Source: Collodictyon triciliatum
Taxonomy: Eukaryota > CRuMs
Reading direction: 5' to 3'
Length of the DNA stretch: 20,209 nt
NCBI GenBank assembly: GCA_043381765.1
Contig: JBHJMP010001249.1
Span: forward strand, 1 to 20,209
Shown: positions 11,301 through 20,209 of the stretch, in pieces
Layout of the letters: the number at the start of each line of letters is the position of its first letter
Position numbering within the stretch: position 1 is the stretch's first letter
Notes under the pieces: generated by a model
The model's database searches: none
What the model saw: the letters and a program-made list of their open reading frames with translations, nothing else
Told to the model about the DNA's origin: nothing
Position numbers and translations under genes: made by a program

Positions 11301-14300
11301 GTTGAATCGCATAAGAGTAGCATTTTTTTTTGAAATCATAATAGCTACTTTGTGAACGTAGGTCCTTTCACCAATGGGAATGCTATTAACAAAACATATT
11401 AGGGAGAATTACTGAGAATTATGACTAATATCAAATATATAGTAGTATATTTGACATCAATGACTCATGATAAAATTATTGACACAAGTAATGATATGCA
11501 TCATAGTATATGGTCAGTTGATATGGGTCATACAAATCAGTATGATGCGATGGATTACGGGGGCCGTTGGACCCTTCTCGCTCATTAAACTGTTGTCTAA
11601 CCCGCATAGAGTGAAGGAGGAGCTTGTACTGGCCCTACATAGGCGTTCATTTGAGGATAAAAGGACTCGTTTCTTCTTCAACAATATATATGGATGAGTT
11701 GTGCTTATTCATCCGTATGAGAGAAAGAATAAGAATACTCGTTTAAAAAAAGTAGATGAGAGCAAGCTAGGCAACAAACTTGTGGGTTTGGCGTTAAAGG
11801 GCAACTAATATACATGCCCTTCGAATAGAAGCTAGTCTTGAGGAAAGTGTTTGAATTGCCAACTATTTGAGAGACAGTGATTTGGGTGCCACCGAGGAAG
11901 ACACCAGCTTCATACTACATTGAAATTTATTCCAAATAAAAATATATGATGCGTGAGAGAATTGGAGATAACATACAAAGGTACAGGTAAGCTATGATAT
12001 AAGAAATAATTGAAAAGCTTTTTTTTTGTTTTAAGAAGAAAAAAAGTAGTAAAAGCCACTGACCGTCATCCAGGAGCAATAAAGGCGTTTTCCCTTGTCA
12101 GTCACTACAAAGCAAGGGTTGATAGGGGTGAGTCATCGTTTCGTGTAAGGGTCGTATACAAAAGAATAAAGATGAAAGGAAATCAAAGGTTAATCTTAAA
12201 GAAGAGATTTCATGGATAAGTCCTAGTATATACCTATCATCAAGAAGTCATTATCAGACTCATATTTGGAAATCGGAAACATCTGGATCGGGGTCTCTGG
12301 TTCCTGTGATTATTTTTATTCTTCCTTTCAACTTTTGTGCAGGACCGAGTGTTCAACGAATTCATGATGAAATATGGAGTATATGATGCAATTTGCAATT
12401 TAAAGATATGTAAAGTTTGCCCAATTTAAGAACTATGTTGAGATACTAAGCTATTCCCTACCAGAGAAGGATTCGGCGCGATGTGTTCTTTAATCGAATA
12501 CGAGTTCAGATGTTGGAACGTATCTCCATCTATGGGGTTTATACTGTATATCTAATGTATATTGTTTATTTAGCATAATCGAAGGTGATATGACCAGCTG
12601 TTTGTTTGAGGTGCTGAGAAATTTTGCTGGGATTTTTACTCCAGGCTATGAACAATCTCTCCATTACTATTTTTCATGTAATATTTTATCGTAATTAGAA
12701 AATGATAAGAGATATGGTAATTAGACTGCTCACATGAAGGGAACCATTTTTTAAGAGTCGGTATAAATATCCTCTCGACTCGTCGATGCACATATCAATT
12801 GGATGTTCATCCCCAAATACAAGCCTATGCGATGCGGGTTAGGTAATTCTAAAAGAGAGAGAAATTGTATATCCAGGAATATATATATATATATTACTGA
12901 CATTAAAAATATAAGATGAACCTTTTAATCATAGACGGGAGTATTGAATTCAGTACATCACTGGTTCGGTCGATTTTACGTATTTTTGAAGAGAACCATT
13001 GATTTTCTTTGTGGTAGATAAACTCAAATATTGTTGAGTCTGTTGAGAGTAGAAATACTCTACCAGATGATGTGGTAACAATTTTTTTCACCACGGTATT
13101 TTCCAGACGCAATGAGTAATCTCCTGGTATTCGTTATGATAATGAGATGATTGAGACAATGAGTGCGATAGATTTAAATAATAGATAAGAACAGGGAAAG
13201 GAGGAAGAAAGAGAGTATAATACAACATCAAATATAATTATGAAGATAAGGCAATGGAGTGACGACCGACTCTCCTCATGATTGAATAGACCGCTCAATA
13301 GTGTGGTCACAGGTCTTATGAATATCATTTTCAACTCTGTTATTGTAATGACTATGAGAGCGTGCTCAAATTCAAATCCAAATGAAGGATTCAATCTCAC
13401 AACCGCAACATCTAGAATATTTTCACCAGCCTCAATCACAGTGTAAGCGTTTCTAAGTGGTATACAGTCCGTTACTTAATAGAGGAAAGAGATCGGCATG
13501 AGGAAGACGTGACTGTTTCAGTTACCATTTGAAATGATGATGGAAATGAATGCACGGATTTAAATGAGCGTATGTAATGGTTGAAGTTGTCAGGAATAGG
13601 TATTAATAAGCTTTTCATAGATAGAATAGGTTTTAAGTCTTACGGTGATATTAAGCTCCACAAGAATAATCGAGAGTCGAATGCTGCCCATGCTTGAAAA
13701 ATCTCAGGAAGGAGCCCCTGATAGAAAGTATATACCACCCGTTCATGGGAGTTAAGAAACACATGCTTTTGTGCAGAACAGAGAAAGAGAACGCTCTAAT
13801 ATGATAAACGATTCGATAAGAATGTGGAAGTGGTTGGATATTTAGAGCAGCTTCATCCAAGGCTTTCGGGCGCTGAATGAACCGGCTACCCCCGATTATT
13901 TTCCAGTGACGCTCATCCTCGTGCTCAATTTGACCGAGGGTAAATGCTGTTGTTCCCTTGAGATTTTTTGGTCATTTTAAAATTATTTTACTGAGGTGAA
14001 GAATGATTATATTAACAAAATAGAAGGTATATGAGTAAATCTTATGAAATTATTCATTAGTATGGAATCGTTATGGTGGAAAGCAATATTTGCTGCTTCG
14101 GTTTAATCATGCACAGAATGTAGGGAGATATTTGTACGTAGTCTGGAAAATGAAGACGTATGGTCCAATTTAAAACAAATCAAATGAATAGGTATCTTTG
14201 AATGCTCACAAATTTATCTTGTTCCAATGCACCGTCAATCTTCGCTGCCAGGTCGAAAAGGATTTTAGAGTCGTCTTCATTCAAGAGTCTGTTTGCACGT

Positions 14301-14769
14301 AAACCTTCTGAATTCCGAACCAAATTATCCCTAATAGAACATATTTTCAAAATTAGGCACCATGGAAGGTTTGGTATTCTTTCATGCGTAAATTAGTTCG
14401 AACAATGCGATGGTTCAAAAGGACCAAGCCCACTTCCTAGGACGTATTTTTCTTGCTGGTAATTAATGTGCTCGTATTGTATATAAATTGGTAAAGTGAC
14501 TGATATTTTATTTTTACAGTTCATTTAGAACATTTGTGGGCGCAAGTTGTAGTCACAAGTTACTTTGAATCAAATAATAATAAAAATAAAAATAAAGGGG
14601 GGACTTTATTCACAGATTGGGTATGTGTGCAGAATAAAGTGTGTAATTATCAAAAAAAAAAAAAAAAGCCCCTTAAAAAATGTGCAGTGAGAAGGGTATA
14701 GTAGTACCCGAGTAGTTCTTCCATGTGGCTCTTGCTAGAGAATCCTTGGGAGTATCCCGCTGACGACAT
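5307..14769 (-). CDS. NUP155: Nup155/Nup170-family nucleoporin (37 visible exons, internal assembly gap)
   Basis: Inner-ring scaffold nucleoporin of the nuclear pore. Exons in transcript order: 14769-14708, 14330-14210, 13956-13810, 13717-13644, 13452-13271, 13123-12922, 12824-12734, 12658-12595, 12529-12462, 12303-12234, 12104-12064, 11914-11780, 11675-11559, 11077-11033, 10882-10801, 10646-10582, 10283-10181, 10057-9947, 9826-9771, 9596-9420, 9332-9226, [gap], 8495-8442, 8378-8317, 8163-8096, 7972-7858, 7714-7681, 7592-7473, 7370-7303, 7206-7073, 6940-6862, 6756-6723, 6617-6567, 6454-6401, 6228-6117, 6022-5930, 5785-5646, 5492-5307 (TGA). Landmarks matching human NUP155 in order include ILFDLAAKIDG, LLPEIFQAW, QWFSSKIRKI, VTDKGKRLYCSW, HLPRREFVILS, ILTFCSRVLRPIWNQ and, near the C-terminus, FEIARIQNKIYE and KIKDYWYTLLDK. 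The N-terminal half is the beta-propeller and the rest is alpha-solenoid. Visible codons total about 1,170, against 1,391 residues in human NUP155. The weakest exon calls are 12658-12595, 11675-11559 and the 5' limit of 8495-8442. Confidence 0.9.
8688..9180. other. Assembly gap inside the nucleoporin gene
   Basis: A run of 493 N. The exon ending at 9226 leaves two nucleotides of a split codon, and the next exon visible beyond the gap ends at 8442. Compared with human NUP155, the missing part corresponds to the solenoid region between the helix around ALALWKLL and the segment before VCAQYRQVRFYEG, so one or more coding exons are hidden. The true gap length is unknown. Confidence 0.95.
10398..10413 (+). 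repeat. Dispersed motif copy 1 (TTTGAATCGAATAAAG)
   Basis: This 16-mer is identical to the copy at 19483-19498. It lies in the 298-nt nucleoporin intron 10284-10581, on the strand opposite to that gene's transcript, and is followed by CGGGAAA. Confidence 0.55.
11207..11219 (+). repeat. Dispersed motif copy 2 (GAATCGAATAAAG)
   Basis: The 13-mer core, followed by GG, matches the copy at 19486-19500 over 15 nt. It lies in the longest visible nucleoporin intron (11078-11558, 481 nt), again antisense to that gene. Confidence 0.55.
11431..11454. repeat. Short perfect inverted repeat
   Basis: Arms TCAAATATA (11431-11439) and TATATTTGA (11446-11454) flank the 6-nt loop TAGTAG. It sits in the 481-nt nucleoporin intron. 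In AT-rich DNA a 9-bp hairpin can arise by chance and no function is assigned. Confidence 0.45.
14564..14603 (+). repeat. Dispersed motif, diverged copy with internal AT insertion
   Basis: TTTGAATCAAATAA is followed by an A/T-rich insertion and then AATAAAGGGGGGA (14591-14603), which equals the 3' part of the 19483 copy. It lies in the 377-nt first intron of the nucleoporin gene (14331-14707). That intron also holds a poly-A run of about 16 nt near 14651-14667. Confidence 0.4.
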
Positions 14770-16521
14770 TCCTGATTATACTGAAGGGCACAGAAAGAAG
14801 ACAACGAAATATGACCAGTTAATCCCAGATATCGCTTAGGTGTGGGGCATAAGAATGAGACTGATTGATGTGAGTTCGATAGCGGTAAAAACTTGAAATA
14901 GAAAAGAGTTGGTTCAAGCGAAAGGTCTCGAGTCTTTGGTCCCCACTGTTTGAACCCTCAATCTTTATAAGTACGACAGTGTGATGAAACAGGGTATAGG
15001 GAACTAGTTGTGGAGCATCGTAAGCCAAACGAGGCGTAGGTTTTAAGCGACTTCTAGATCACGAACCAATCAGATAAATAGAAAGAAAGCAACTTTTAAA
15101 TACAAACACTTCGAAACTGAATATTTATTTATTCCCCTTATGCCATACAGACAACCATACTTTTTACTTAACCAATAGACAAGTAAATGCTGTGGCAAAC
15201 AGAATGAGTTTGGTCTAAGCAGCCAATATCTCTGGCACGAAGAATTCTTGCTTCGGCTCTGCTGGAATAAACACTCGACAGGCTCAATGCCACTGTGCGA
15301 AAGAGACTAACACGTTGCGATTCCTGCAATCAAACACAGATTCAAATCCTGCGATTCAAGTCGTTGGATTATTGTGGTGGCGATCGAGTGCGATGAAAAA
15401 GTGGTGACCCAATTGTGGAATTCATATTGCAGAGAGCAAAAGAAAGGGAACAAGAGGGGCTTTTCCTGTGCGAGGGCCGCGCGTGTTTGCTGAAGCGTTT
15501 CGCCGAGAGTAAGCCATGGCATAGCAGTAAACATCTTGTAGGCGATTTTCTCACTGTTTATGAATTTTAAAGATTTTTTTCGTTCTTTTTTATATCTCAT
15601 GATATACAACACATGTTATCCAACTGCCTTCAATCCGAGATATTCATTCAGCTTCTTAATCGTTTCGTAGTCGTATCACTTTAGCTTAGACAACGATTAT
15701 TTATTTAGTTTGATATACGTCTTTTTTTCGGCTAACTGAGCAGATTTATTATTTGGATCTGGATGATGCTCTCTCAAATTGGCATTGCATATAATAAGGT
15801 CGAACTCGCAGGGTAGCCAAAAGCAGCTTTCCATCGGCCTTTTCATCGTCCAAGGCATTTCACTTAGACACATAGATTGCGCTCATTTCACACTTCTGGC
15901 AAAGCAGCTGGCTGTCCCATGTTAACTCCGGCATTTTTTAGCTTCGGTTGTGTAATGCGACTCAGTTGATGCTGTATCTGCCAACATCGGCGCATCAAAA
16001 CCACAGCGCGTCTCATTGCCCGGCTGTATGCGGCGAATGAAGGGAAAGATTTTGACAAACACCCCAAAGAAGCGTATTGATCGAATCACAAAGATCCACA
16101 CGAGACAAGAGCCAAGGAAAACGAAATGAGAGAAAAGAAGAAAGGGGAAACCTTCAATGACCAAAAACAAGAGAGAAAAAAGGAATATCAACGCCTCGTT
16201 TAATCGGTCATGTTTGTTGTGCAATGAGACGGAAACTATACTCCATCACCAGCAACACTCTCGTATATAACACATCGGCCCTTTTTGTCTCTCTGATGAA
16301 GCTCTCGCAAAAAATGGCTTATTGATCCATCTACTTCGGGAGTTAGTGATCAGTCCTTCCAGGGCGATACTGCCAACCACTAGCACAAATACGAAATAGA
16401 AGAAAGGGAAAATGAGTCCTTTTGCTGGGCTTTGTTGCTGACTGTTTTATTTTTCTTCGACAGGATACCTGTATAAGCAGGGTACAGGAAGCAGAAAAGT
16501 GAACAGGACGCCCCAACCGCT
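14770..16521. other. Divergent intergenic region between nucleoporin and PH genes
   Basis: About 1.75 kb lies between two divergently oriented start codons and should hold both promoters. A pyrimidine-rich tract ending TTCTTCGACAG at 16453-16463 looks like an intron acceptor and may mark a 5'-UTR intron of the PH gene. Several short open frames occur: a minus-strand frame at 14819-15028, one at 15307-15612, and a hydrophobic 100-codon minus-strand frame at 15922-16224. None matches a family I recognise. The segment 15616-15934 is listed separately. Confidence 0.55.
15616..15934 (-). other. Cluster of short minus-strand open segments, possibly a small or broken gene
   Basis: Three adjacent minus-strand segments read like protein. 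The first is 15934-15860 (24 codons, starts MPELTWDSQLLCQKCE, ends TGA). The second is 15858-15697 (53 codons, includes LREHHPDPNNKSAQLAEKK, ends TAA). The third is 15675-15616 (includes TIKKLNEYLGLKAVG, ends TAA). The frames differ, so a real gene would need introns of about 40-60 nt or would have to be frameshifted. The HPD tripeptide followed by a charged helix recalls a J-domain, but helix I is not visible. Recognition fails, and this may be a decayed gene or chance. Confidence 0.2.
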
Positions 16522-18847
16522 ATGCGCAAGTCGACAGGGATGCACCGCAAGTCGGTCTTTCGAAGCAGCGGACTCTTTGACCCTCGTCGATCTTTGACCA
16601 TGCGCGGCGATCGTTCTCGCTCACTGGCCGGTCCAAGCAATATTCCGGTTTGTGGGCAATATAAACGACAAACGAAGCTTTCTCTCATTTTGCATCAGCT
16701 ATGTTTCCTTTTATTCTCTTTCACTTATTCATCTTCAGATATTCTGTAAAAAGAAATATATATGATGTGTAAGCATATGCGTTAAAATTTTGGTTAGCAA
16801 TCATATTTATGAAATCTAGCCAATCGAGTCAAAACAAAAATCGGGTATCCTCTTGTATCACGTTGGAGGTTTTCTTGGTGGATGGAAAAAGAAGTTCATC
16901 AGTCTTAATAACCAACTAATGGAGATTTTCGACGATGAAAAGGTGATATTATCTTACTACGCTGAAGTGTTTTTTATTTTCTGGTAACTTTATTCGCAAT
17001 ATTACTTTTATTTTGTTTGGTTTATTATTATTAGTATTATTATTAGTATTATTATTAGTATTATTATTAGTATTATTATTAGTATTATTATTAGTATTAT
17101 TATTAGTATTATTATTAGTATTATTATCACTTGTTTCCTCGGCTTTGTTTTCTCTCAATAAACTGTTGAAAAGAAACCAAAAAAAAAGTATTATTATCAC
17201 TTCTCTATTTTAAAAGTTTAATTAATATATCTCCTCTAAAATAAGACAGACTCGAAAATAATTTTACATAGTCTTGTCTTACATCCCAAATTAAAAAAAG
17301 GATCAACGCTCTCGAAACCATATCCGTCTTGCTCATGCCATCCTCGTTCATCCAACAATACATACGGACAAGAGATACAAAAAAGGCGTCACATTTGAGA
17401 TTTATGAGCAAGATTTAGTGCACATACTTTGTTCCGAAAATGAAGAGCAAGGATTAGAGTGGATTTCTTTGATCAGGGAATGCATAGAAGATGCCCGACT
17501 CCTCCTCTGCCTATCGCATGTAATTCAATTAAATGCGCTTTGGAGGGATAAAATCATTTGTACATGGTGTCTAAATATACGATATTTTATCCAGAATATA
17601 TCGACTACAAACATGCAGAAACAGGGATATCTTTTGGTTGCGAAAGTAGAACATAATCACACTGGAAATAGTCTTCAAGTGTCTCCCTCCATTGTGTGGG
17701 TTGAATTAGGGCAGGAAATATCTTGCTTCTTCGAAATTCCCGATAGTGGCAACCCGGTATCGATTCGAATTATGTTCCTATTATATATTAAATGATTCTT
17801 TTGTGAGACAAGTTTGATGTTATTTATTCTAGATATTTCCGAAAATGGATTGTTGATTCTTCTCTATATGACATCTTATTCGAGTTTAGTGTGCAACAAT
17901 CAGCTGGTATGCTTTCTGATAGAACGAACTCTCATAGGCCAACAGTAAACCAATCGAAGTTATTGATTTGTCTCGAGCCAACATGATGACGCATGAAAAG
18001 ACAGAGCAAGGGTCGTTTATCATCATTATTACTACTCCAAAGTCAAAATATTTGTTTCGAACAAGTAGCGCTTCATCTTTTCAACGGTGGACAGAGTCTA
18101 TCAAGCGCGCCATATACCAAGTCAAGGTTCCAATCTTAATTAAAAAAAAATCAATTTAGTGAATGTTCCGTGTTATTATCTCAATTCACCAGGCACCGGC
18201 TTTCAAGCACCACATGCTAACAACTCTAATATAGCGCCTGTTAGAAGGTGTTGGGTATTACGAGGGCTGGCTAGTAAAACACGAAAAAGGGGCCTGGAAA
18301 TCTTCCAAGCCAGGTTATCATATAATTCAAGATGGCTTTATCAATCGCTATTCTGATGAAAGGGTGAGTCTTGTCGGCGGCTGGATACATTATATGTCTG
18401 ATATCTAGATTGTTGTGCTATTACTCCCATTTTTTGATTCTTTCTTCTTTTATTCAATTCGATTTCTATTTATTCTGTTTGATTATCTTTGTTTTCAGCC
18501 ACACGCGATTTCGATAACAACACTGATAAATTCTCAAATTCAACAGAGCATCGTTGTTGAACGGTCGATTTGTTTATTCAATTGCGCAGTACATATCATC
18601 TCTTCTGGAGAGATTAAGCATGGATTTATGCTCAAAATAGTAAGCATTCGACTAATTAAGCTTGTTTTATGTCAAAATACTATATGAGAATATTATCTTG
18701 CATATATTACAATTTCATAGGCTGGAAAGGTCATTTCTTTCGAAACCACAAATGCTTTGGAGGCGCAGAAATGGGTCGATGCACTAGAGACTGGTATTCG
18801 CCGCGCAAGGGTAAACGGCTAATTTGACTTTTCCCATCTCTTTTCCT

Positions 18848-18881
<34 letters not shown>

Positions 18882-19459
18882 GTTGCGCAATGAAGGAATG
18901 TTCTAATACTCAACCAATGTACGGCTTTTAAGATGATATGTATAAACAAGCTTTGATGATTCAATTCGTACAAAACGTAGGACACCAAAGGGCATATCGT
19001 CAAACAAGGTTATCTCTTTAAAGACCCCCAGTCTATGATGTCGAAACCCAAATATCGGTGGTTTGTATTGAGATCCGGTATTCTCACGTACTACGCACGG
19101 GATAGTGTAAGTATCGACTATAGACGATTTTTATGAATGATAAGCAGCAGTGAGAACTCCGCTATCTCCAATCCTCAATTACCAGAAAAAAAAATATTTT
19201 TTTCCCTATTATTTAATTCACAATCAAACAGGATAAAAATCCAATTGGGTCTTTTGAAACTTCCGAAATATCTGTGTCCATTCCCACCACAGCCACAAAG
19301 GAAAAGTTTGGTTTTCACTTGAAAACAAACAAAGGGGTCTACCTTATGAGTGCATCGTCAAGAGAGGAGTTCCAAACGTGGGTCAAAGCCCTGCAGCAAG
19401 TCACAAGACGAAACAAGAGCTCCAGAGACAATGACCAAGCGCGAGATAGATGTAATTAA
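16522..19459 (+). CDS. Protein with four tandem PH domains (10 exons, 502 residues)
   Basis: Exons: 16522-16647, 16820-16942, 17301-17519, 17619-17756, 17938-18126, 18235-18363, 18499-18639, 18721-18810, 18981-19106, 19232-19459 (TAA). All introns are GT-AG and phase 0. Residues 1-42 are basic and Ser/Arg-rich. PH1 is about 50-150, PH2 157-262, PH3 272-383 and PH4 392-490. Each ends in the characteristic helix with its conserved tryptophan: GLEWISLI, FQRWTESI, AQKWVDAL and FQTWVKAL. PH strands are clear in GGWKKKFISL, KPIEVIDLSRA, YEGWLVKHEKGAW and KYRWFVLRSGILTYY. No catalytic domain is present, so it is probably an adaptor or membrane-recruitment protein. Only PH4 fits the K-Xn-(K/R)-X-R phosphoinositide pattern. 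The ATG at 16522 is chosen because an in-frame TAA lies about 50 nt upstream. The closest family is not known; function is inferred from domains only. Confidence 0.92.
17022..17130. repeat. 12-nt tandem repeat in intron 2 of the PH gene
   Basis: The unit TTATTATTAGTA recurs with its G at 17034, 17046, 17058, 17070, 17082, 17094, 17106 and 17118: eight regular copies with an exact 12-nt period. It makes artefactual long frames (poly Asn/Thr on minus, Leu/Val on plus). The 3' flank AGTATTATTATCACTT recurs at about 17188-17203. Confidence 0.9.
18851..18878 (+). repeat. Poly-A tract of 28 nt in intron 8 of the PH gene
   Basis: An uninterrupted run of 28 A between the exons ending at 18810 and starting at 18981. 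There is no target-site duplication or upstream element that would make it a retroposed insertion. Confidence 0.9.
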
Positions 19460-19482
19460 TGAGTGATTATTTAATTGAACAT

Positions 19483-19498
19483 TTTGAATCGAATAAAG
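19483..19498 (+). repeat. Dispersed motif copy 3 (TTTGAATCGAATAAAG)
   Basis: Identical over 16 nt to the copy at 10398-10413. Here it is in sense orientation in the 3' flank of the PH gene and contains the AATAAA hexamer. Confidence 0.55.
19492..19497 (+). promoter_or_regulatory. Candidate poly(A) signal AATAAA
   Basis: This hexamer lies 33 nt downstream of the PH-gene TAA and is followed by a G-rich run, then T-rich DNA. Its position suits a short 3' UTR. It lies inside the dispersed motif, so it may be there for another reason. Confidence 0.45.
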
Positions 19499-19883
19499 GG
19501 GGGAAGTATTGTTGTACATTTTGGCACTTTATATTCAATTTTCCTACTTATGTATGTGTATTCGTCGATGCATATTGCTCTCGTCTGCTCTTTCCTCATT
19601 CCATTTTTTATAAAAATAAAAAAATGCTTCATCTAAGCCTTGAGCTGCCCTCCAAGAATCGATTCAACGAAAAATGACAGAAGATTGACTGGGAATTTCT
19701 CTGCGATGTGTGGCCCCAATGGGAGCCTCAGTGGTTGGTGCCTTGTCCTTACTCCTTTTCATTAATGTTATTGTTTGATGTGCTCCCTTTATTTTATTCG
19801 AATGAATGTCGAAACCCTTAATATGGATATGAGTGTGTGTATAATTAAATTATATATTATGACTTTTGCTTTCACTAACAGAA

Positions 19884-19917
19884 ATGCTTCGATTATCGGA
19901 CCCGAGTGCAATGTCAG
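19884..19917 (+). CDS. Possible first exon of the next plus-strand gene
   Basis: An ATG at 19884 is followed by 11 codons (MLRLSDPSAMS) and one base, ending at a good GT donor (GTACGG) at 19918. A pyrimidine-rich stretch ending AACAG just upstream could equally make this an internal exon starting at 19882. The rest of the gene would be beyond the minisatellite and outside the window. Support is splice-signal context only. Confidence 0.2.
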
Positions 19918-19926
19918 GTACGGCAT

Positions 19927-20209
19927 GTTTTTATTTTGTTTTGTTTTTATTTTGTTTTGTTTTTATTTTGTTTTTTTTATTTTGTTTTGTTTTGTTTTTA
20001 TTTTGTTTTGTTTTTATTTTGTTTTTATTTTGTTTTTTATTTTGTTTTGTTTTTATTTTGTTTTGTTTTTATTTTTATTTTTATTTTTATTTTGTTTTGT
20101 TACTATTTTATTTTATTTTGTTTTATTTTTGTTTTATTTTTGTTTTATTTTTGTTTTATTTTTGTTTTATTTTTGTTTTATTTTTGTTTTATTTTTGTTT
20201 TATTTTTGT
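19927..20209. repeat. T-rich minisatellite at the right edge
   Basis: From about 19927 to 20100 the unit is a mix of TTTTATTTTG and TTTTG. From about 20120 to the end it is a regular 11-nt unit TTTTATTTTTG in roughly eight copies. The array reaches the last base, so its length is unknown. Confidence 0.95.

Larger units (their letters stand above)
19460..19883 (+). other. 3' flank of the PH gene
   Basis: This AT-rich region follows the PH-gene stop. It holds a canonical AATAAA 33 nt after the stop and A-rich sequence around 19609-19623. An open frame at 19459-19677 overlaps the stop by one base, has no recognisable domain and is most likely chance. A reverse-oriented relative of the dispersed motif (CCCTTTATTTTATTCGAA) lies at 19785-19802. 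Confidence 0.5.

Noticed and set aside
11467-11697. 76-codon plus-strand frame
   Set aside because: It is antisense to the nucleoporin exon 11675-11559 and has no family features.
12627-12639. GTAAAAATCCCAG read as an intron in the nucleoporin gene
   Set aside because: It would be 13 nt long, too short to be spliced; a single exon 12658-12595 reads through it in phase.
15318-15370. B-box-like GATTCAAATCC, suggesting a tRNA gene
   Set aside because: The would-be T-stem has mismatches, no matching acceptor strand is found upstream and there is no A-box at the right distance.
16949-17200. 83-codon minus-strand frame rich in Asn/Thr, and its plus-strand Leu/Val counterpart
   Set aside because: Both are the translation of the 12-nt tandem repeat inside a PH-gene intron.
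17833-17906. Possible extra PH-gene exon reading YFRKWIVDSSLYDI
   Set aside because: It fits the upstream exon only with a different donor and cannot be joined in phase to the exon at 17938. Joining 17756 directly to 17938 gives a normal PH strand (GNPANSKPIEVIDL).
18159-18356. 65-codon plus-strand frame starting in the PH-gene intron
   Set aside because: It is a shifted reading of the exon 18235-18363, whose correct frame gives YEGWLVKHEKGAW.

Overview
The window is nuclear DNA from an intron-rich eukaryote. Exons are of moderate GC, introns and intergenic DNA are strongly AT-rich, every intron I could place is GT-AG (about 60-480 nt), and poly-T/poly-A tracts and microsatellites are common. 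No bacterial-type operon, phage, CRISPR array, rRNA or convincing tRNA is present. The standard genetic code fits all three genes. The lineage cannot be fixed from sequence alone. A myosin motor with an N-terminal WW domain points to a protist; a rhizarian such as a foraminiferan is a guess and no more.

Three multi-exon genes account for most of the window, all reassembled by reading exons against family motifs and checking that reading phase is kept across every intron. (1) 180-4011, minus strand: the 5' part (16 exons, 636 codons) of a myosin heavy chain with a WW domain, an SH3-like subdomain and most of the motor. Its 3' part lies beyond position 1. (2) 5307-14769, minus strand: a Nup155/Nup170-family inner-ring nucleoporin, 37 visible exons (about 1,170 codons), interrupted by a 493-nt run of N (8688-9180) that hides its middle. 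(3) 16522-19459, plus strand: a complete 502-residue protein in 10 exons, made almost entirely of four tandem PH domains. A possible first exon of another plus-strand gene sits at 19884-19917, just before a T-rich minisatellite that runs off the right edge.

The intergenic stretch 4012-5306 separates the 3' end of the nucleoporin gene from the 5' end of the myosin gene and holds an unexplained, relatively GC-rich, nearly open frame. The stretch 14770-16521 is the shared upstream region of the divergent nucleoporin and PH genes and holds short minus-strand open segments that may be a broken or unrecognised small gene. The genes have no obvious pathway in common beyond housekeeping roles: actin-based motility, nuclear pore scaffold, membrane or phosphoinositide signalling.

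The points most worth a second look are the WW-myosin architecture with a proline at the TEDS site, a homology-supported 14-nt micro-exon, the four-PH protein in which only the last PH keeps a phosphoinositide motif, and a dispersed short motif (GAATCGAATAAAG) found in the longer nucleoporin introns and at the poly(A) region of the PH gene.
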